From Bacteroidetes bacterium GWA2_40_15 (GTDB lineage Bacteria; Bacteroidota; Bacteroidia; Bacteroidales; VadinHA17): a stretch of 57,350 nucleotides of DNA. Shown in pieces: positions 24,414 through 33,001 of this stretch. The translations under genes and the position numbers were made by a program. The stretch lies in contig MENI01000017.1 of assembly GCA_001768195.1 (NCBI GenBank), positions 18,338 through 75,687 on the forward strand. The letters are read 5' to 3'. Below the pieces are notes generated by a model that saw only the letters and a list, made by a program, of their open reading frames with translations, made no database searches and had not been told where the DNA came from. Every line of letters starts with the position of its first letter. Within the stretch, counting starts at the first letter, position 1.

Positions 24414-25817
24414 TTAAAATCCAAAAAACTCTTTTGCATTATTATATGATATTCCTTCAATCAATGGTTTCAGTAACTCCTCCTCATTTGGTATAAGACC
24501 CTTCTCAACCTCTTCACCTATGTAATTGCATGCCAATCTTCTGAAATATTCGTGACGTGGATAGGAGAGGAAGCTTCGCGAGTCTGTCACCATGCCTACA
24601 AAACGTCTTAGTAACCCAAGCGATGACAGATCCCTCAGATGCTTCTCCATCGCGTTTTTCTGATCGAGGAACCACCAGGCTGCTCCGTACTGCACCTTCC
24701 CGGGGAATGAGCCGTCATTGAAATTGCCTGCCATGGTTATCATCATCTCATTATCAGCAGGATTGAGATTATAGAGGATAGTTTTTGCCAGCTGTTCGGT
24801 CATATCGAGGGAACTCAGGAATTTCGACATTCTGAATACGTCCTGAGCGGAACCAATTGAGTCCCACCCTGTATCTGGTCCCATCTTCCTGAACATCCTC
24901 TCATTGTTATTCCTGGTTGCCCCTACATGAAACTGCTGTGTCCAACCGCGTTTGTGATTCATCCTGCATAGTTCAGTCATGACTGCAGTTTTATACTTTT
25001 CATTTTCTTCAGCTGATATTTTCTCTCCTTTGAGTAATTTCCGAAAGATACTTTCAATTTCTGAAGAGGAATACTTTTCAAAATAAAATCTGTCGAGACC
25101 GTGATCAGAAAGCCTTCCTCCATTGTTATGAAAAAACTCATGCCTCTTATCAAGAACCTCTGTAAGGTTATCAAAAGTCCGTATGGATGTGCCACTTGTA
25201 CTTTCAATTTTTCCGATATATGCCAGATACTTTTCATTGTCTTCTGTCTTAAGTACACCGTCGGGACGCCATGTTGGAAGCACTTTGATCTCAAATGAGG
25301 TTTTAAGCCTGATGTGATGTTCCAGAGTATCTGAAGGATCATCGGTTGTGCAGATAACCTTTACATTCATCTTTCTTATCAAACCTTTTGTTGAAAATTC
25401 CCCTGAACTGAGCATGGCAGAGGCAGATTCAAATATTGCATCAGATGTTGAAGGTGAAAGGAGATCATAGATCCCGAAATACCTTGCGAGTTCAAGATGG
25501 GTCCAGTGATACAGAGGATTACCGATAGTTGCGGGAACAGTTTCCGCCCATTTACGAAACTTGCTGAAGTCACTCTCCCTTCCGGTGCAGAATGATTCAT
25601 CCACCCCGTTCATCCTCATAGCCCTCCATTTATAATGATCGCCTTCAAGCCAGGCCTGAGTCAGATTTTCAAACCTGCGGTCATCAGCGATCATGGCAGG
25701 GGAGAGGTGGCAGTGAAAATCTATAATAGGCTTATTTTCAGCGAATTTATGATATAAACTTTCTCCGGTTTTATTTGTCAGCAGAAAATTTTCATTTATG
25801 AATTGTTTCATCTTCAT
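24414..25817 (-). CDS. uxaC: Uronate isomerase UxaC
   Basis: 467 residues, the usual length. UxaC isomerises D-glucuronate to D-fructuronate and D-galacturonate to D-tagaturonate in the cytoplasm. Amidohydrolase-like motifs are present: IDFHCHLSP near residue 33, CTTDDPSDTL near 156, and HVGATRNNN near 297. GMVTDSRSFLSYPRHEYFRR near the C-terminus is the family signature. It starts the minus-strand uronate run and diverges from kduI with 124 bp between the starts. Confidence 0.95.
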   Translation of the reverse strand: MKMKQFINENFLLTNKTGESLYHKFAENKPIIDFHCHLSPAMIADDRRFENLTQAWLEGDHYKWRAMRMNGVDESFCTGRESDFSKFRKWAETVPATIGNPLYHWTHLELARYFGIYDLLSPSTSDAIFESASAMLSSGEFSTKGLIRKMNVKVICTTDDPSDTLEHHIRLKTSFEIKVLPTWRPDGVLKTEDNEKYLAYIGKIESTSGTSIRTFDNLTEVLDKRHEFFHNNGGRLSDHGLDRFYFEKYSSSEIESIFRKLLKGEKISAEENEKYKTAVMTELCRMNHKRGWTQQFHVGATRNNNERMFRKMGPDTGWDSIGSAQDVFRMSKFLSSLDMTEQLAKTILYNLNPADNEMMITMAGNFNDGSFPGKVQYGAAWWFLDQKNAMEKHLRDLSSLGLLRRFVGMVTDSRSFLSYPRHEYFRRLACNYIGEEVEKGLIPNEEELLKPLIEGISYNNAKEFFGF

Positions 25818-25909
25818 GGTTTTTATGACAAGATATTTAAGTCTTGCAGGGCCTTCGCTTTGCGTTTCGAAAATATGGATTTCAGATCATATTATCAAGA
25901 AATATGTGA

Positions 25910-25917
25910 TATGTTTG
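25910..25917 (+). promoter_or_regulatory. Probable -7 element for kduI-kduD
   Basis: TATGTTTG matches TAnnTTTG and lies about 25 nt before the kduI ATG, a typical distance for a short leader. A matching TTTG at -33 is not clear. The site lies in the divergent uxaC-kduI gap, the natural control point for the uronate genes. Confidence 0.45.
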
Positions 25918-25941
25918 TAATATAAGAAAAAACCGGCAGAT

Positions 25942-26778
25942 ATGAAAACAGAGCTCAGATATGCATCACATCCTCAGGATGTTAAGAAATATGGCACTGA
26001 GGAATTAAGAAAAGCCTTTCTCATTCAGGATATTTTTCAGCAGGATGAAATAACTCTTGTCTATTCAATGTACGACCGTCTTATAGCAGGCGGTGCTATG
26101 CCTGTCAATATGCCTCTAAAACTGGAAGCTACTGATGAACTTAAGGCCAAAGAATTTCTCGAGAGGAGGGAGATCGGAATAATCAATGTCGGAGGAGATT
26201 CTGAGATAACTGCTTCCGGAACTGTTTTTAAGCTTGGTTATAAAGAGGCCTTGTATCTCGGTAAAGGAACCACTGATGTAATTTTCAGTTCAAAGGAATC
26301 GGGCAAGCCTGCCAGGTTCTATTTTAATTCTGCACCCGCCCATCAGACCTACCCATCGAAGAAGGTCTCAATTTCTGACGGAGAGACGGTTGTTCTTGGA
26401 AATATGGAGTCATCAAACCATCGGGCTGTTAATAAATTGCTGGTGAACAGTGTTTTACAGACATGCCAGCTTCAGATGGGAATGACTGAGCTTAAACCGG
26501 GAAGTGTATGGAACACAATGCCTGTTCATACTCATAGCAGACGGATGGAGGCATACTTCTATTTTGAGGTTCCTGAGAAGCAGGGGATATGTCATTTTAT
26601 GGGAGAGCCTGATGAAACAAGGCATATCTGGATGAAAAATGAAGAGGCTGTATTGTCCCCATCATGGAGCATTCACAGTGCTGCGGGGACATCTAATTAT
26701 ACCTTTATATGGGGAATGGCAGGAGAGAATCTCGATTATGGTGATATGGATGTAAGGCATCCTGATACACTGAAATAA
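25942..26778 (+). CDS. kduI: 5-keto-4-deoxyuronate isomerase KduI
   Basis: 278 residues, identical in length to the E. coli enzyme. The zinc ligands fall at the same positions: H196 and H198 in [17 protein letters not shown]203 in the same motif, and H245 in [17 protein letters not shown]. KduI turns 4-deoxy-L-threo-5-hexosulose uronate, released by pectate or other polyuronide lyases and unsaturated glucuronyl hydrolases, into 3-deoxy-D-glycero-2,5-hexodiulosonate. kduD follows, after a GC-rich repeat. Confidence 0.96.
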   Translation: MKTELRYASHPQDVKKYGTEELRKAFLIQDIFQQDEITLVYSMYDRLIAGGAMPVNMPLKLEATDELKAKEFLERREIGIINVGGDSEITASGTVFKLGYKEALYLGKGTTDVIFSSKESGKPARFYFNSAPAHQTYPSKKVSISDGETVVLGNMESSNHRAVNKLLVNSVLQTCQLQMGMTELKPGSVWNTMPVHTHSRRMEAYFYFEVPEKQGICHFMGEPDETRHIWMKNEEAVLSPSWSIHSAAGTSNYTFIWGMAGENLDYGDMDVRHPDTLK

Positions 26779-26781
26779 TCC

Positions 26782-26890
26782 CCAAACCCCCCAGGGTGGG
26801 CTTTGAAGACGAAGGGAAGGTGAAAAATGAATTGAAATGAAGTAACTGATAGGATTTTAAAGTCCCCCTCCGGGGGATTTAGGGGTAAAA
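26782..26890. repeat. GC-rich palindrome-bearing spacer between kduI and kduD
   Basis: The 120-bp spacer contains CCCCAAACCCCCCAGGGTGGG at its left and CCCCCTCCGGGGG (26864-26876), followed by ATTTAGGGG, at its right. The words overlap those of the elements at 4666, 14780, 24210 and 32927. It may reduce read-through into kduD, or be an inert repeat. Confidence 0.65.
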
Positions 26891-26898
26891 AATAAAAT

Positions 26899-27693
26899 AT
26901 GAATAACTTGTTTGATTTAACCGGAAAAGTTGCCCTTGTAACAGGAGGCACACAGGGTATTGGACTTGCAACTGGAATCGTACTGGCGAAAGCAGGTGCA
27001 ATGGTATGTGTAAACGGCAGGAATGATGATAAGCTTTTGAAGTGCAAAAAAGCTTTCAACGAAGAAGGACTGGAGGTTTATACACTTAAATTCGACATAA
27101 CTGACGAAAAGGATGTTGACATAGGCATTTCGGAGATTGAAAAGAAGTTTGGTTCAATAGATATCCTGGTAAACAATGCCGGTATAATTAAACGTATGCC
27201 GATACTCGATATGCCTGTTTCTGATTTTAAGGAAATAATTGATATTGATCTTGTTGCTGCTTTTATAATGTCAAAGCGCGTTGTTCCGAAGATGATTGAA
27301 AAGAGGAGCGGGAAGATCATTAATATGTGTTCAATGATGAGCGAATACGGCAGGAAGACAGTTTCAGCTTATGCATCAGCAAAGGGAGGACTTAAACTGC
27401 TGACAAAAAATATGTGCGTTGAATGGGCAAAGTATAACATCCAGGTGAATGGGATTGGTCCGGGGTATATTGCTACTGAAATGACAGGTGCTTTAAGGGA
27501 AAAGGGCAATCCGTTCAATGACCTCGTAATGTCGAGAACACCTGCCGGCAAATGGGGAACGCCTGAGGATATAGCCAATGTAGCGCTTTTTCTTGCATCA
27601 AAAGCCAGTGATTTCGTAAATGGACATATTCTATATGTTGACGGAGGTATACTTGCCAATTTCGGTTATGTAAAAGGAGAGAATGATCTATAG
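26899..27693 (+). CDS. kduD: 2-keto-3-deoxygluconate 5-dehydrogenase KduD
   Basis: 264 residues. An SDR that reduces 3-deoxy-D-glycero-2,5-hexodiulosonate, the KduI product, to 2-keto-3-deoxygluconate. It begins LFDLTGKVALVTGGTQGIG with the TGxxxGIG coenzyme loop. NNAG near residue 92, the catalytic Ser in MCSMMSEYG, and YASAKGG with Tyr and Lys follow. The adjacent kduI and the length support KduD over other SDRs. The product feeds the KdgK-like kinase. Confidence 0.9.
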   Translation: MNNLFDLTGKVALVTGGTQGIGLATGIVLAKAGAMVCVNGRNDDKLLKCKKAFNEEGLEVYTLKFDITDEKDVDIGISEIEKKFGSIDILVNNAGIIKRMPILDMPVSDFKEIIDIDLVAAFIMSKRVVPKMIEKRSGKIINMCSMMSEYGRKTVSAYASAKGGLKLLTKNMCVEWAKYNIQVNGIGPGYIATEMTGALREKGNPFNDLVMSRTPAGKWGTPEDIANVALFLASKASDFVNGHILYVDGGILANFGYVKGENDL

Positions 27694-27732
27694 AGGTTCC
27701 CCTCCTGGCCTTGCTCTGCCGAAGCGCCGTTG

Positions 27733-27772
27733 AGCTGTGAAGCCATTGCGCCGTCGCACCGCAGTACCGTTA
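27733..27772. repeat. Short degenerate octamer array between convergent genes
   Basis: Between the kduD stop and the stop of the membrane-protein gene the sequence runs GAAGCCATTGCGCCGTCGCA then CCGCAGTACCGTTAC. It has a loose 8-base spacing and shares GCGCCGTCGCACCG with the array at 20655-20782. It touches the stop codon at 27773-27775. Confidence 0.5.
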
Positions 27773-28702
27773 CTACATATCTTTCCTCTCCGGATTCTCC
27801 GGATGATCATCAGCATATGGCCTCGCATAAAGATCTTCCACCTTTACCCTCTTTTCCTCTTTTATCGATTGATAATCAGGTTCCGTCTTATCTTCCCTTG
27901 CCTTAGCGTTAAAATAGAGTATTGCAGAAATAATTGGCATTAAAGGTACAGTAATGGCGTTGGCCAGAGATGTGAGGATAAGGTAGAGCGGATTTTTTAC
28001 AAGGTCAGCAGCTGCAGTTGCTTCTTCCGGATTGAAAACGGTTTTGAAGAAACTTCCGGCAAATGGCAGCAGTGCAATTCCTGAAAGTACAACTGAGACT
28101 ACTATTACAAGTACAAGAAATGTTGCAACCCATCCGAAATTTGCCCAGAAATTACGGTGTGCAAGTGAGAATACCCTGCTGATAGTACTGCCAATATCAG
28201 TACCTTCTACCATCATCACCGGTAATATGAAAAGGTAAAGCATAATAACATATATGATGGCAAAGAAAGCACCAACCACCAGAACAAGAAGCCCAAGCGC
28301 AATTGCTATTGTACCTGCAACAGAGAGAAGGATTATGATAGTCAGATAAGGAAGATAATACCTGAATGATTTCAGAACAGAACTTACAATATTGTTGCTG
28401 CCGTCAACCGGTTTGTGAATTATGTAATACTGCAGAATCGTGGTAAAAAGCAGGTTTATGAGAGAAATAATGAGCATAGGAACAAAAAAGACTTTCATCT
28501 TCTCAATTATAACAAAAGGATCAGTTTCCGACTGTAATTCACTGAGATTAATATATGTTGAGGAATATTGAATAATAAGCGACATTACAACCGACATCAG
28601 GAATAATGGAAGAAAATTTCTCCTGTAGAAATCCCATAGTGAATTCATTGCACTGTCAATATTATGAACACGGTAAAGAGGATGGTTATTGAAATTTTCC
28701 AT
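27773..28702 (-). CDS. Multi-pass membrane protein of unknown function
   Basis: 309 residues with about six hydrophobic helices: residues 33-46, 75-95, 115-140 and 140-165 (the last two nearly continuous), 195-215, and 240-265. A charged cytoplasmic tail of about 45 residues follows (AREDKTEPDYQSIKEEKR). The helix pattern, with IGSTISRVFSLAHRNFWANF between helices, resembles the glycerophosphoryl diester phosphodiesterase membrane-domain type or DUF4013-like proteins, but I cannot assign a family. It may share a transcript with the UPF0316 gene upstream, although a 230-bp array intervenes. Confidence 0.7.
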   Translation of the reverse strand: MENFNNHPLYRVHNIDSAMNSLWDFYRRNFLPLFLMSVVMSLIIQYSSTYINLSELQSETDPFVIIEKMKVFFVPMLIISLINLLFTTILQYYIIHKPVDGSNNIVSSVLKSFRYYLPYLTIIILLSVAGTIAIALGLLVLVVGAFFAIIYVIMLYLFILPVMMVEGTDIGSTISRVFSLAHRNFWANFGWVATFLVLVIVVSVVLSGIALLPFAGSFFKTVFNPEEATAAADLVKNPLYLILTSLANAITVPLMPIISAILYFNAKAREDKTEPDYQSIKEEKRVKVEDLYARPYADDHPENPERKDM

Positions 28703-28759
28703 AAAAAGCAGTATTAAACTTTGCCAAATCTAGTCAAATATGATTATAAAATGAAAATG

Positions 28760-28940
28760 GTACGACGGTATTGCGGTACGGAGGTACGGCGGTAAGAACC
28801 GTTGTACCATCGAACCGTCGCACCGTCGAACCGTCGCACCGTCGAACCGTCGTACCATCGCACCGTCGAACCGTCGTACCATCGCACCGTCGAACCGTCG
28901 TACCATCGCACCGTCGAACCGTCGCACCATCGCACCGTCA
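28760..28940. repeat. Long octamer tandem array abutting the UPF0316 stop codon
   Basis: About 20 units of 8 bases in the style CGAACCGT/CGCACCGT/CGTACCAT, with some order: the 24-base supra-unit CGTACCAT-CGCACCGT-CGAACCGT repeats three times. The first base of the stop codon (TGA, 28938-28940 on the minus strand) begins the array. It is related in word content to 20655-20782 and 30110-30183. Confidence 0.95.
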
Positions 28941-29537
28941 CTTCCCCTTCCTCCAGTTCCTGAGTATATGGCTGAAATTTGATAATGCATTCTGCTTCTG
29001 TGGCGTAAAAATACCTTCATTGGCAGCCCTTACATCCTCAATTGTATAAAATGCTTTGGGATTGAAAGTGTTTATAACTTCAATCACTTTCCCAAGTTCA
29101 TTCCTGTGAACGATTGTATATACAAGATATACCTCATCCCTTGCTCCGTGAGCCTCAACGGATGTGGCTCCGTACCCGCTCTTATTAAGGATCTGGACCA
29201 GCTCCTGGCCTCTTTCATTTGCAAAAACTCTTATCATCTGAATCCCCATGGCAAGTCTTTCCTCAATTATCATTCCTATCAGGTTCCCTGTTGCAAATCC
29301 TGCAGCATAGGCTATGTAATTTACATAATTGTCGAGGTTCTGCATTATCTTGCTGATTGCAGTAATCCATATCAGAACCTCAAAAAATCCCAGAATGGGA
29401 GCTATATTTCTTTTCCCTTTTGAAACAAATATTATCCGCATTGTGCCAATCGACTGGTCGCAGATACGGGCAAGAAAGATCAGCAAAGGCAAAATGACGT
29501 AACTGAAAAAATCAGTATCAATAAAGGCTGTTTCCAT
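28938..29537 (-). CDS. UPF0316 membrane protein (DUF5698 plus DUF2179)
   Basis: 199 residues from the ATG at 29537. The longer frame to 29645 adds unlikely sequence encoded by an octamer repeat. Three N-terminal helices (about 12-95) contain the family signature DQSIGTMRIIFVSKGKRNIAP. The C-terminal cytoplasmic part (about 105-180) is a DUF2179 ferredoxin-like domain with GYGATSVEAHGARDEVYLVY. DUF2179 domains are also found in YitT-type proteins, and their role is not known. It is normal in length. Confidence 0.85.
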   Translation of the reverse strand: METAFIDTDFFSYVILPLLIFLARICDQSIGTMRIIFVSKGKRNIAPILGFFEVLIWITAISKIMQNLDNYVNYIAYAAGFATGNLIGMIIEERLAMGIQMIRVFANERGQELVQILNKSGYGATSVEAHGARDEVYLVYTIVHRNELGKVIEVINTFNPKAFYTIEDVRAANEGIFTPQKQNALSNFSHILRNWRKGK

Positions 29538-29581
29538 TAGTGGCAGTTTTTGTTTGATTACAAATATAAGAAGAATGGTAT

Positions 29582-29611
29582 TACGGTACGACGGTACGAC
29601 GGTGTGACGGA
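29582..29611. repeat. Short octamer array upstream of the UPF0316 gene
   Basis: ACGGTACG ACGGTACG ACGGTGTG ACGG: three 8-base units in the reverse sense to the 28760 array. It is the only array in the window not directly beside a stop codon. It lies in a divergent gap, 45 nt upstream of the UPF0316 ATG. Confidence 0.8.
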
Positions 29612-29731
29612 TTTGATAAATAAATAATGAGGCAATCTGAAACATATCAGAATATTATTTAAATTTGATTATTAGATCATGCAGGTGGAATTGCATGAAA
29701 ATCATTATGTCTCACTATATTATCTTGCTAA

Positions 29732-30091
29732 ATGGGAAATTATCAGAAACTTCATGTATGGCTACTTGCCAAGGAATTAGCTGTTAAGATCTATAAACTT
29801 ACAGGTAAACAGCCTTTTACAAAAGATTTCGGACTAAAGGATCAAATACAGCGTTCTGCTGTGAGTATTCCAGGCAATATTGCCGAAGGCGATGAATCGG
29901 GAACCAATAAAATTTCAGTCAGATATTTTTACATTGCTAAAGGATCAGTTGCAGAACTTCAGACTCAACTAATAATTGCCTGTGAAATTGGATATGTTGA
30001 GAATAGCGTTATGGAATCCCTGGCAGATAAATGTGACAGGATCTCAATAATGCTTAATAAGTTAATAAAAACCAGGTCAGAAAATTTTTGA
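29732..30091 (+). CDS. Four-helix bundle protein (23S rRNA IVS / S23 type)
   Basis: 119 residues. The sequence starts YQKLHVWLLAKELAVKIYKL. The motifs FGLKDQIQRSAVSIPGNIAEG and FYIAKGSVAELQTQLIIA mark the small four-helix bundle family first named from 23S rRNA intervening sequences. These proteins are very common in Bacteroidota and form pentamers. A function is not established. No rRNA gene lies nearby, so it is free-standing. Another octamer array follows its stop. Confidence 0.92.
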   Translation: MGNYQKLHVWLLAKELAVKIYKLTGKQPFTKDFGLKDQIQRSAVSIPGNIAEGDESGTNKISVRYFYIAKGSVAELQTQLIIACEIGYVENSVMESLADKCDRISIMLNKLIKTRSENF

Positions 30092-30109
30092 TAACTTCTA
30101 AATCAATAT

Positions 30110-30183
30110 CGTAGCACCGCCGTACCGCCGTACCGCCGTACCGCCGTACCGTCGCACCGTCGCACCGCCGTACCGCCGTACCT
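30110..30183. repeat. GTACCGCC octamer array downstream of the four-helix gene
   Basis: About nine 8-base units, mostly GTACCGCC with GCACCGTC variants. The array lies 18 nt after the stop at 30089-30091 and before the promoter of the next gene. Confidence 0.95.
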
Positions 30184-30248
30184 TGAACTTTTTTCCGGCA
30201 GGATTGTTATTTAAGTTATTATGATATTTTTCAGAACTAAAACTGTTA

Positions 30249-30256
30249 TATCTTTG
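30249..30256 (+). promoter_or_regulatory. Probable -7 element for the lipoprotein-rhodanese pair
   Basis: TATCTTTG matches TAnnTTTG. The ATG lies 29 nt downstream, a normal short leader. The -33 region has a T run (30227-30230) and not TTTG. Confidence 0.45.
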
Positions 30257-30284
30257 GAAACTAATTTTAAACAAAAAACGAAGT

Positions 30285-31346
30285 ATGAAACTTAACAAAA
30301 TGATTCTTCCGGCACTCCTTTCAATAGTACTTGGATTAGGTATTGTTGCCTGTACCGGTAAGAGTGAAAAGAAAGATGTAAAAGCAGGTGTTGAATATTA
30401 CAGGAGCCTGCAGTTCAGCGAAACTCCTTACGACACTGAGAATGGTGTTCATGATCTCACCGCTGATAAAGCAAAATCAATCAATAATTACAAATTTACC
30501 TATGATGATTCAGGTCGTTTAACGTCAGTTGAATTCAACAGGAACAATATCCTTCTCGGAAATTCCTCAATGGGAGCCGCCAGAATAACCTATGAATACA
30601 AAGACAATAAACAGATAAAACGATATTTTAATAAGGATAATGAGCAGATAGAATCCGGAGGGGTATTTACTGCTGAATATTCACTTGATGCAAAAGGGAT
30701 CCGTACAGGTCTTAAATTCTATGGAAAGGATGGAACTCCTGTGGAAAACAGGAATAAAATCCATTCATGGACATGGACCATCCTGCCCGACGGTATGGTT
30801 AAAGAGCAGAGATACAATCTTGCTGATGTGGAAGTTGTTATGAATCCCTTCTGCCCGTTCTTTGAGCTCAGATTCTCATATAACGATAAGGGATATGTAA
30901 CCAGAATGGCAAATTATATGGGTGATACCTTATATAATTGTACTGCTGAGAACTGCGGTGATATCGGAGTGTCTTACTTTCTTTTCAACTCAAGTGATAA
31001 AGGTGACCTTCTGAAATTTGAAGTTTTCAATGTATTTGGCCAGATGTCAAATCTTTACTCGGGATGGTCAAAATTTGAAAGAAAGATTGATGAGAACGGT
31101 TATGCACTTGAAACAGTATACTACGATCAGGACAATGAATACCTGGGAGGGAAGAGTGTCCCTGTTGTTCAGAATGTTTATGATGAACACGGCTCAGTTA
31201 CAGAAGTAAAGAATATGGACAAAGACAGGAACCTGATAAACGACCCTGACAACGGAGTTGCTATTACGGAGCATAAGTATGACGAAACCGGTAACCGGAC
31301 GGAGACCCTGCGATACAGTAAGGACAGGGTTCTTATCAAAGAATAA
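30285..31346 (+). CDS. Lipoprotein with RHS-like YD repeats
   Basis: 353 residues. A lipoprotein signal (LGIVAC, Cys near residue 23) anchors it to a membrane. The rest has repeated motifs of the form Y-D-x-x-G-x-x-T: YDDSGRLTSVEF, YNDKGYVTRMAN, YDEHGSVTEVKN and YDETGNRTETLR. These resemble the YD/RHS repeats that build beta-sheet shells, but the toxin part is absent and the total is short. The rhodanese lipoprotein gene starts 21 bp later, so they are likely co-transcribed. A structural or sensing role is a guess. Confidence 0.7.
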   Translation: MKLNKMILPALLSIVLGLGIVACTGKSEKKDVKAGVEYYRSLQFSETPYDTENGVHDLTADKAKSINNYKFTYDDSGRLTSVEFNRNNILLGNSSMGAARITYEYKDNKQIKRYFNKDNEQIESGGVFTAEYSLDAKGIRTGLKFYGKDGTPVENRNKIHSWTWTILPDGMVKEQRYNLADVEVVMNPFCPFFELRFSYNDKGYVTRMANYMGDTLYNCTAENCGDIGVSYFLFNSSDKGDLLKFEVFNVFGQMSNLYSGWSKFERKIDENGYALETVYYDQDNEYLGGKSVPVVQNVYDEHGSVTEVKNMDKDRNLINDPDNGVAITEHKYDETGNRTETLRYSKDRVLIKE

Positions 31347-31367
31347 CCACAGGCAATACTTTAGAGT

Positions 31368-32414
31368 ATGATTCATAATAGTCTCAGGACACTGACTGTA
31401 ATATTGATGATTGCAGTAATTGCCTCTTCATGTACCGGTAACAAATCAGAGAATAAGAAAACTGCAGAGCAGTCACCTGTACCGGCAGTTAAACCCGATC
31501 TGGTAATTGGGAATGAGACATTGCTGCTTCTGAAAGACCTCGAGGAGAATGGTGACTATGTGAACAGCCAGGTATTTCCTTCACTTATAAAAGCTTCTGT
31601 GGTGCATGAGAGCCTGGAAAAGAATCTTCTTGTTGTTGATCTCAGGAACCCTGAGCAATTCAGTGCAGGGCATATTAAGGGAGCAGTTAACAAGAAATTT
31701 GAAGAACTGCCCGGCTGGTTCGAGACCGGGATAAAACCATTTGAATATGACAGGATCATAATGGTTTGTGACGACGGCCAATTGTCGGGTTATACTACAT
31801 GTCTCCTGAGGATGATGGGATACGGAAACGTATTTGCCATGAGATGGGGAATGTGCTCCTGGAACAGCAATTATGCCAAAGATGGATGGCTGAAGTATGT
31901 TTCAGGTAAATATGAGACTCAGCTTGAAACAAAGGCAAACGAAAGACCGGCATCAACCTTAATGCCGTCTGTTAATACAGGTTTGTCTGCAGGCGCCGAT
32001 ATCAGTTCGGCCAGATTCAGTCAACTCTTCAAAGAGGGCACAGCAAATATTCTGATTACAGCTGATGAGGTATTTGCAGATCCTCACTCTTTCTTCGTTA
32101 TAAACCTTGAACGCAAGGATAAGTATGAAGACGGACATATTCCGGGAGCTGTAAGGTATAAACCTGATACTACCCTGGGCTTCACTGAAGAGATGGCATC
32201 AATCCCATCTGACAAAACTGTTGTAGTTTATTGTGGGACCGGACATAATTCGGCATTTGCCACTGCTTACCTGAGACTTTTCGGATATGACGCAAGAACT
32301 TTGAAATACGGGAATAACAGTTTTATGTACAATAAGATGATTGCTCAGAAAACTGCTCTTTCCTGGCTGCCCTTCACTTCGGCAGATGTGAATGATTTTG
32401 AGTCGGTGAAATAA
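31368..32414 (+). CDS. Two-domain rhodanese lipoprotein
   Basis: 348 residues with a lipobox IASSC (Cys22). Two rhodanese domains follow. The first (about 75-170) has VVDLRNPEQFSAGHIKGAV and the active-site-type loop MVCDDGQLSGY with C134. The second (about 230-320) has VINLERKDKYEDGHIPGAVR and VVYCGTGHNS with C289. Both cysteines are present, so each domain could carry a persulfide. Tandem rhodaneses are usually thiosulfate or mercaptopyruvate sulfurtransferases. This one is exported and anchored. It faces three minus-strand sulfur genes. Confidence 0.85.
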   Translation: MIHNSLRTLTVILMIAVIASSCTGNKSENKKTAEQSPVPAVKPDLVIGNETLLLLKDLEENGDYVNSQVFPSLIKASVVHESLEKNLLVVDLRNPEQFSAGHIKGAVNKKFEELPGWFETGIKPFEYDRIIMVCDDGQLSGYTTCLLRMMGYGNVFAMRWGMCSWNSNYAKDGWLKYVSGKYETQLETKANERPASTLMPSVNTGLSAGADISSARFSQLFKEGTANILITADEVFADPHSFFVINLERKDKYEDGHIPGAVRYKPDTTLGFTEEMASIPSDKTVVVYCGTGHNSAFATAYLRLFGYDARTLKYGNNSFMYNKMIAQKTALSWLPFTSADVNDFESVK

Positions 32415-32430
32415 TATTTCTGATCTTTTA

Positions 32431-32898
32431 TTATAATTCCGGTTTGACTGTTGTGTCGGGCCGGAATTCATATTTTAATACCTCAGGTTCAGAATCATCT
32501 GAGAGTATGTATAAATTCTCAATCCCCATCTGACTTAACAGCATCCATATCCTGATTGCAAGATCATTTTCTGCCGAACAGAGTATAACAGGTCCATCAT
32601 GTTTGCGTATCAATCTGATATTCTCTTTATAAAGAATTGAATCAGGAGGAATTATTTTAATGACAACTCCAGCTAAATCATGTTTTATAACATCTTTTCC
32701 GAGAATGATTAAAAGCTTTTCACCATTTAGCTGATTGACTTTATCAGGAATTATTATGTTCGATCCTGAGAAGGATGGTTCAGCAAGTTTCTTTGCGTCT
32801 GTCCTGAAGTGATTTGTATCAAGTGCACGGGTAAGCACCAGAATTACGACTGGTATTAATATGAGAAGTATTACTTTGTACTTTTTTATGAAATTCAT
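32431..32898 (-). CDS. Membrane-anchored rhodanese-like protein
   Basis: 155 residues. One N-terminal helix (about 8-24) is followed by a periplasmic or cytoplasmic part without strong family motifs. Its C-terminal half, with GPVILCSAENDLAIRIWMLL (C107) and MGIENLYILSDD, follows the rhodanese pattern of a strand ending at the active-site cysteine, then a helix, then a strand. The DxRxxxEFxxGHIxGA part is missing, so it is at best a degenerate domain. It is the last gene of the YeeE-rhodanese run. Confidence 0.55.
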   Translation of the reverse strand: MNFIKKYKVILLILIPVVILVLTRALDTNHFRTDAKKLAEPSFSGSNIIIPDKVNQLNGEKLLIILGKDVIKHDLAGVVIKIIPPDSILYKENIRLIRKHDGPVILCSAENDLAIRIWMLLSQMGIENLYILSDDSEPEVLKYEFRPDTTVKPEL

Positions 32899-32926
32899 TT
32901 TATGTGGAATTATTTATTTTTTTAAA

Positions 32927-32956
32927 CCCACCCCTTGCCCCTCCCAGGAGGGGAAC
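32927..32956. repeat. GC-rich palindromic intergenic repeat, copy 2 (inverted)
   Basis: AAACCCACCCCTTGCCCCTC followed by CCAGGAGGGG is the reverse complement of the element at 4666-4693 apart from one inserted base and one substitution. This makes it a dispersed repeat in this genome. It sits upstream of the rhodanese-like gene and next to a heptamer array. Confidence 0.75.
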
Positions 32957-32962
32957 TAAAAT

Positions 32963-33001
32963 CCCTGAGCCCTGAGCCCTGCGCCCTGCGCCCTGTGCCT
33001 T
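32963..33001. repeat. CCCTGAG/CCCTGCG heptamer array
   Basis: Five 7-base units (CCCTGAG, CCCTGAG, CCCTGCG, CCCTGCG, CCCTGTG) end directly against the stop codon of the rhodanese gene at 33002. The same units occur at 13500-13530 and 34300-34330. Confidence 0.9.

Noticed and set aside
28730-29049. Open frames with MVRRFDGA-type repeats on both strands
   Set aside because: The same effect from the octamer array at 28760-28940; peptide repeats appear on both strands, so no gene.
29646-29731. Promoter for the four-helix bundle gene
   Set aside because: Only TATCTTG, one T short of TAnnTTTG, was found; not strong enough to list.
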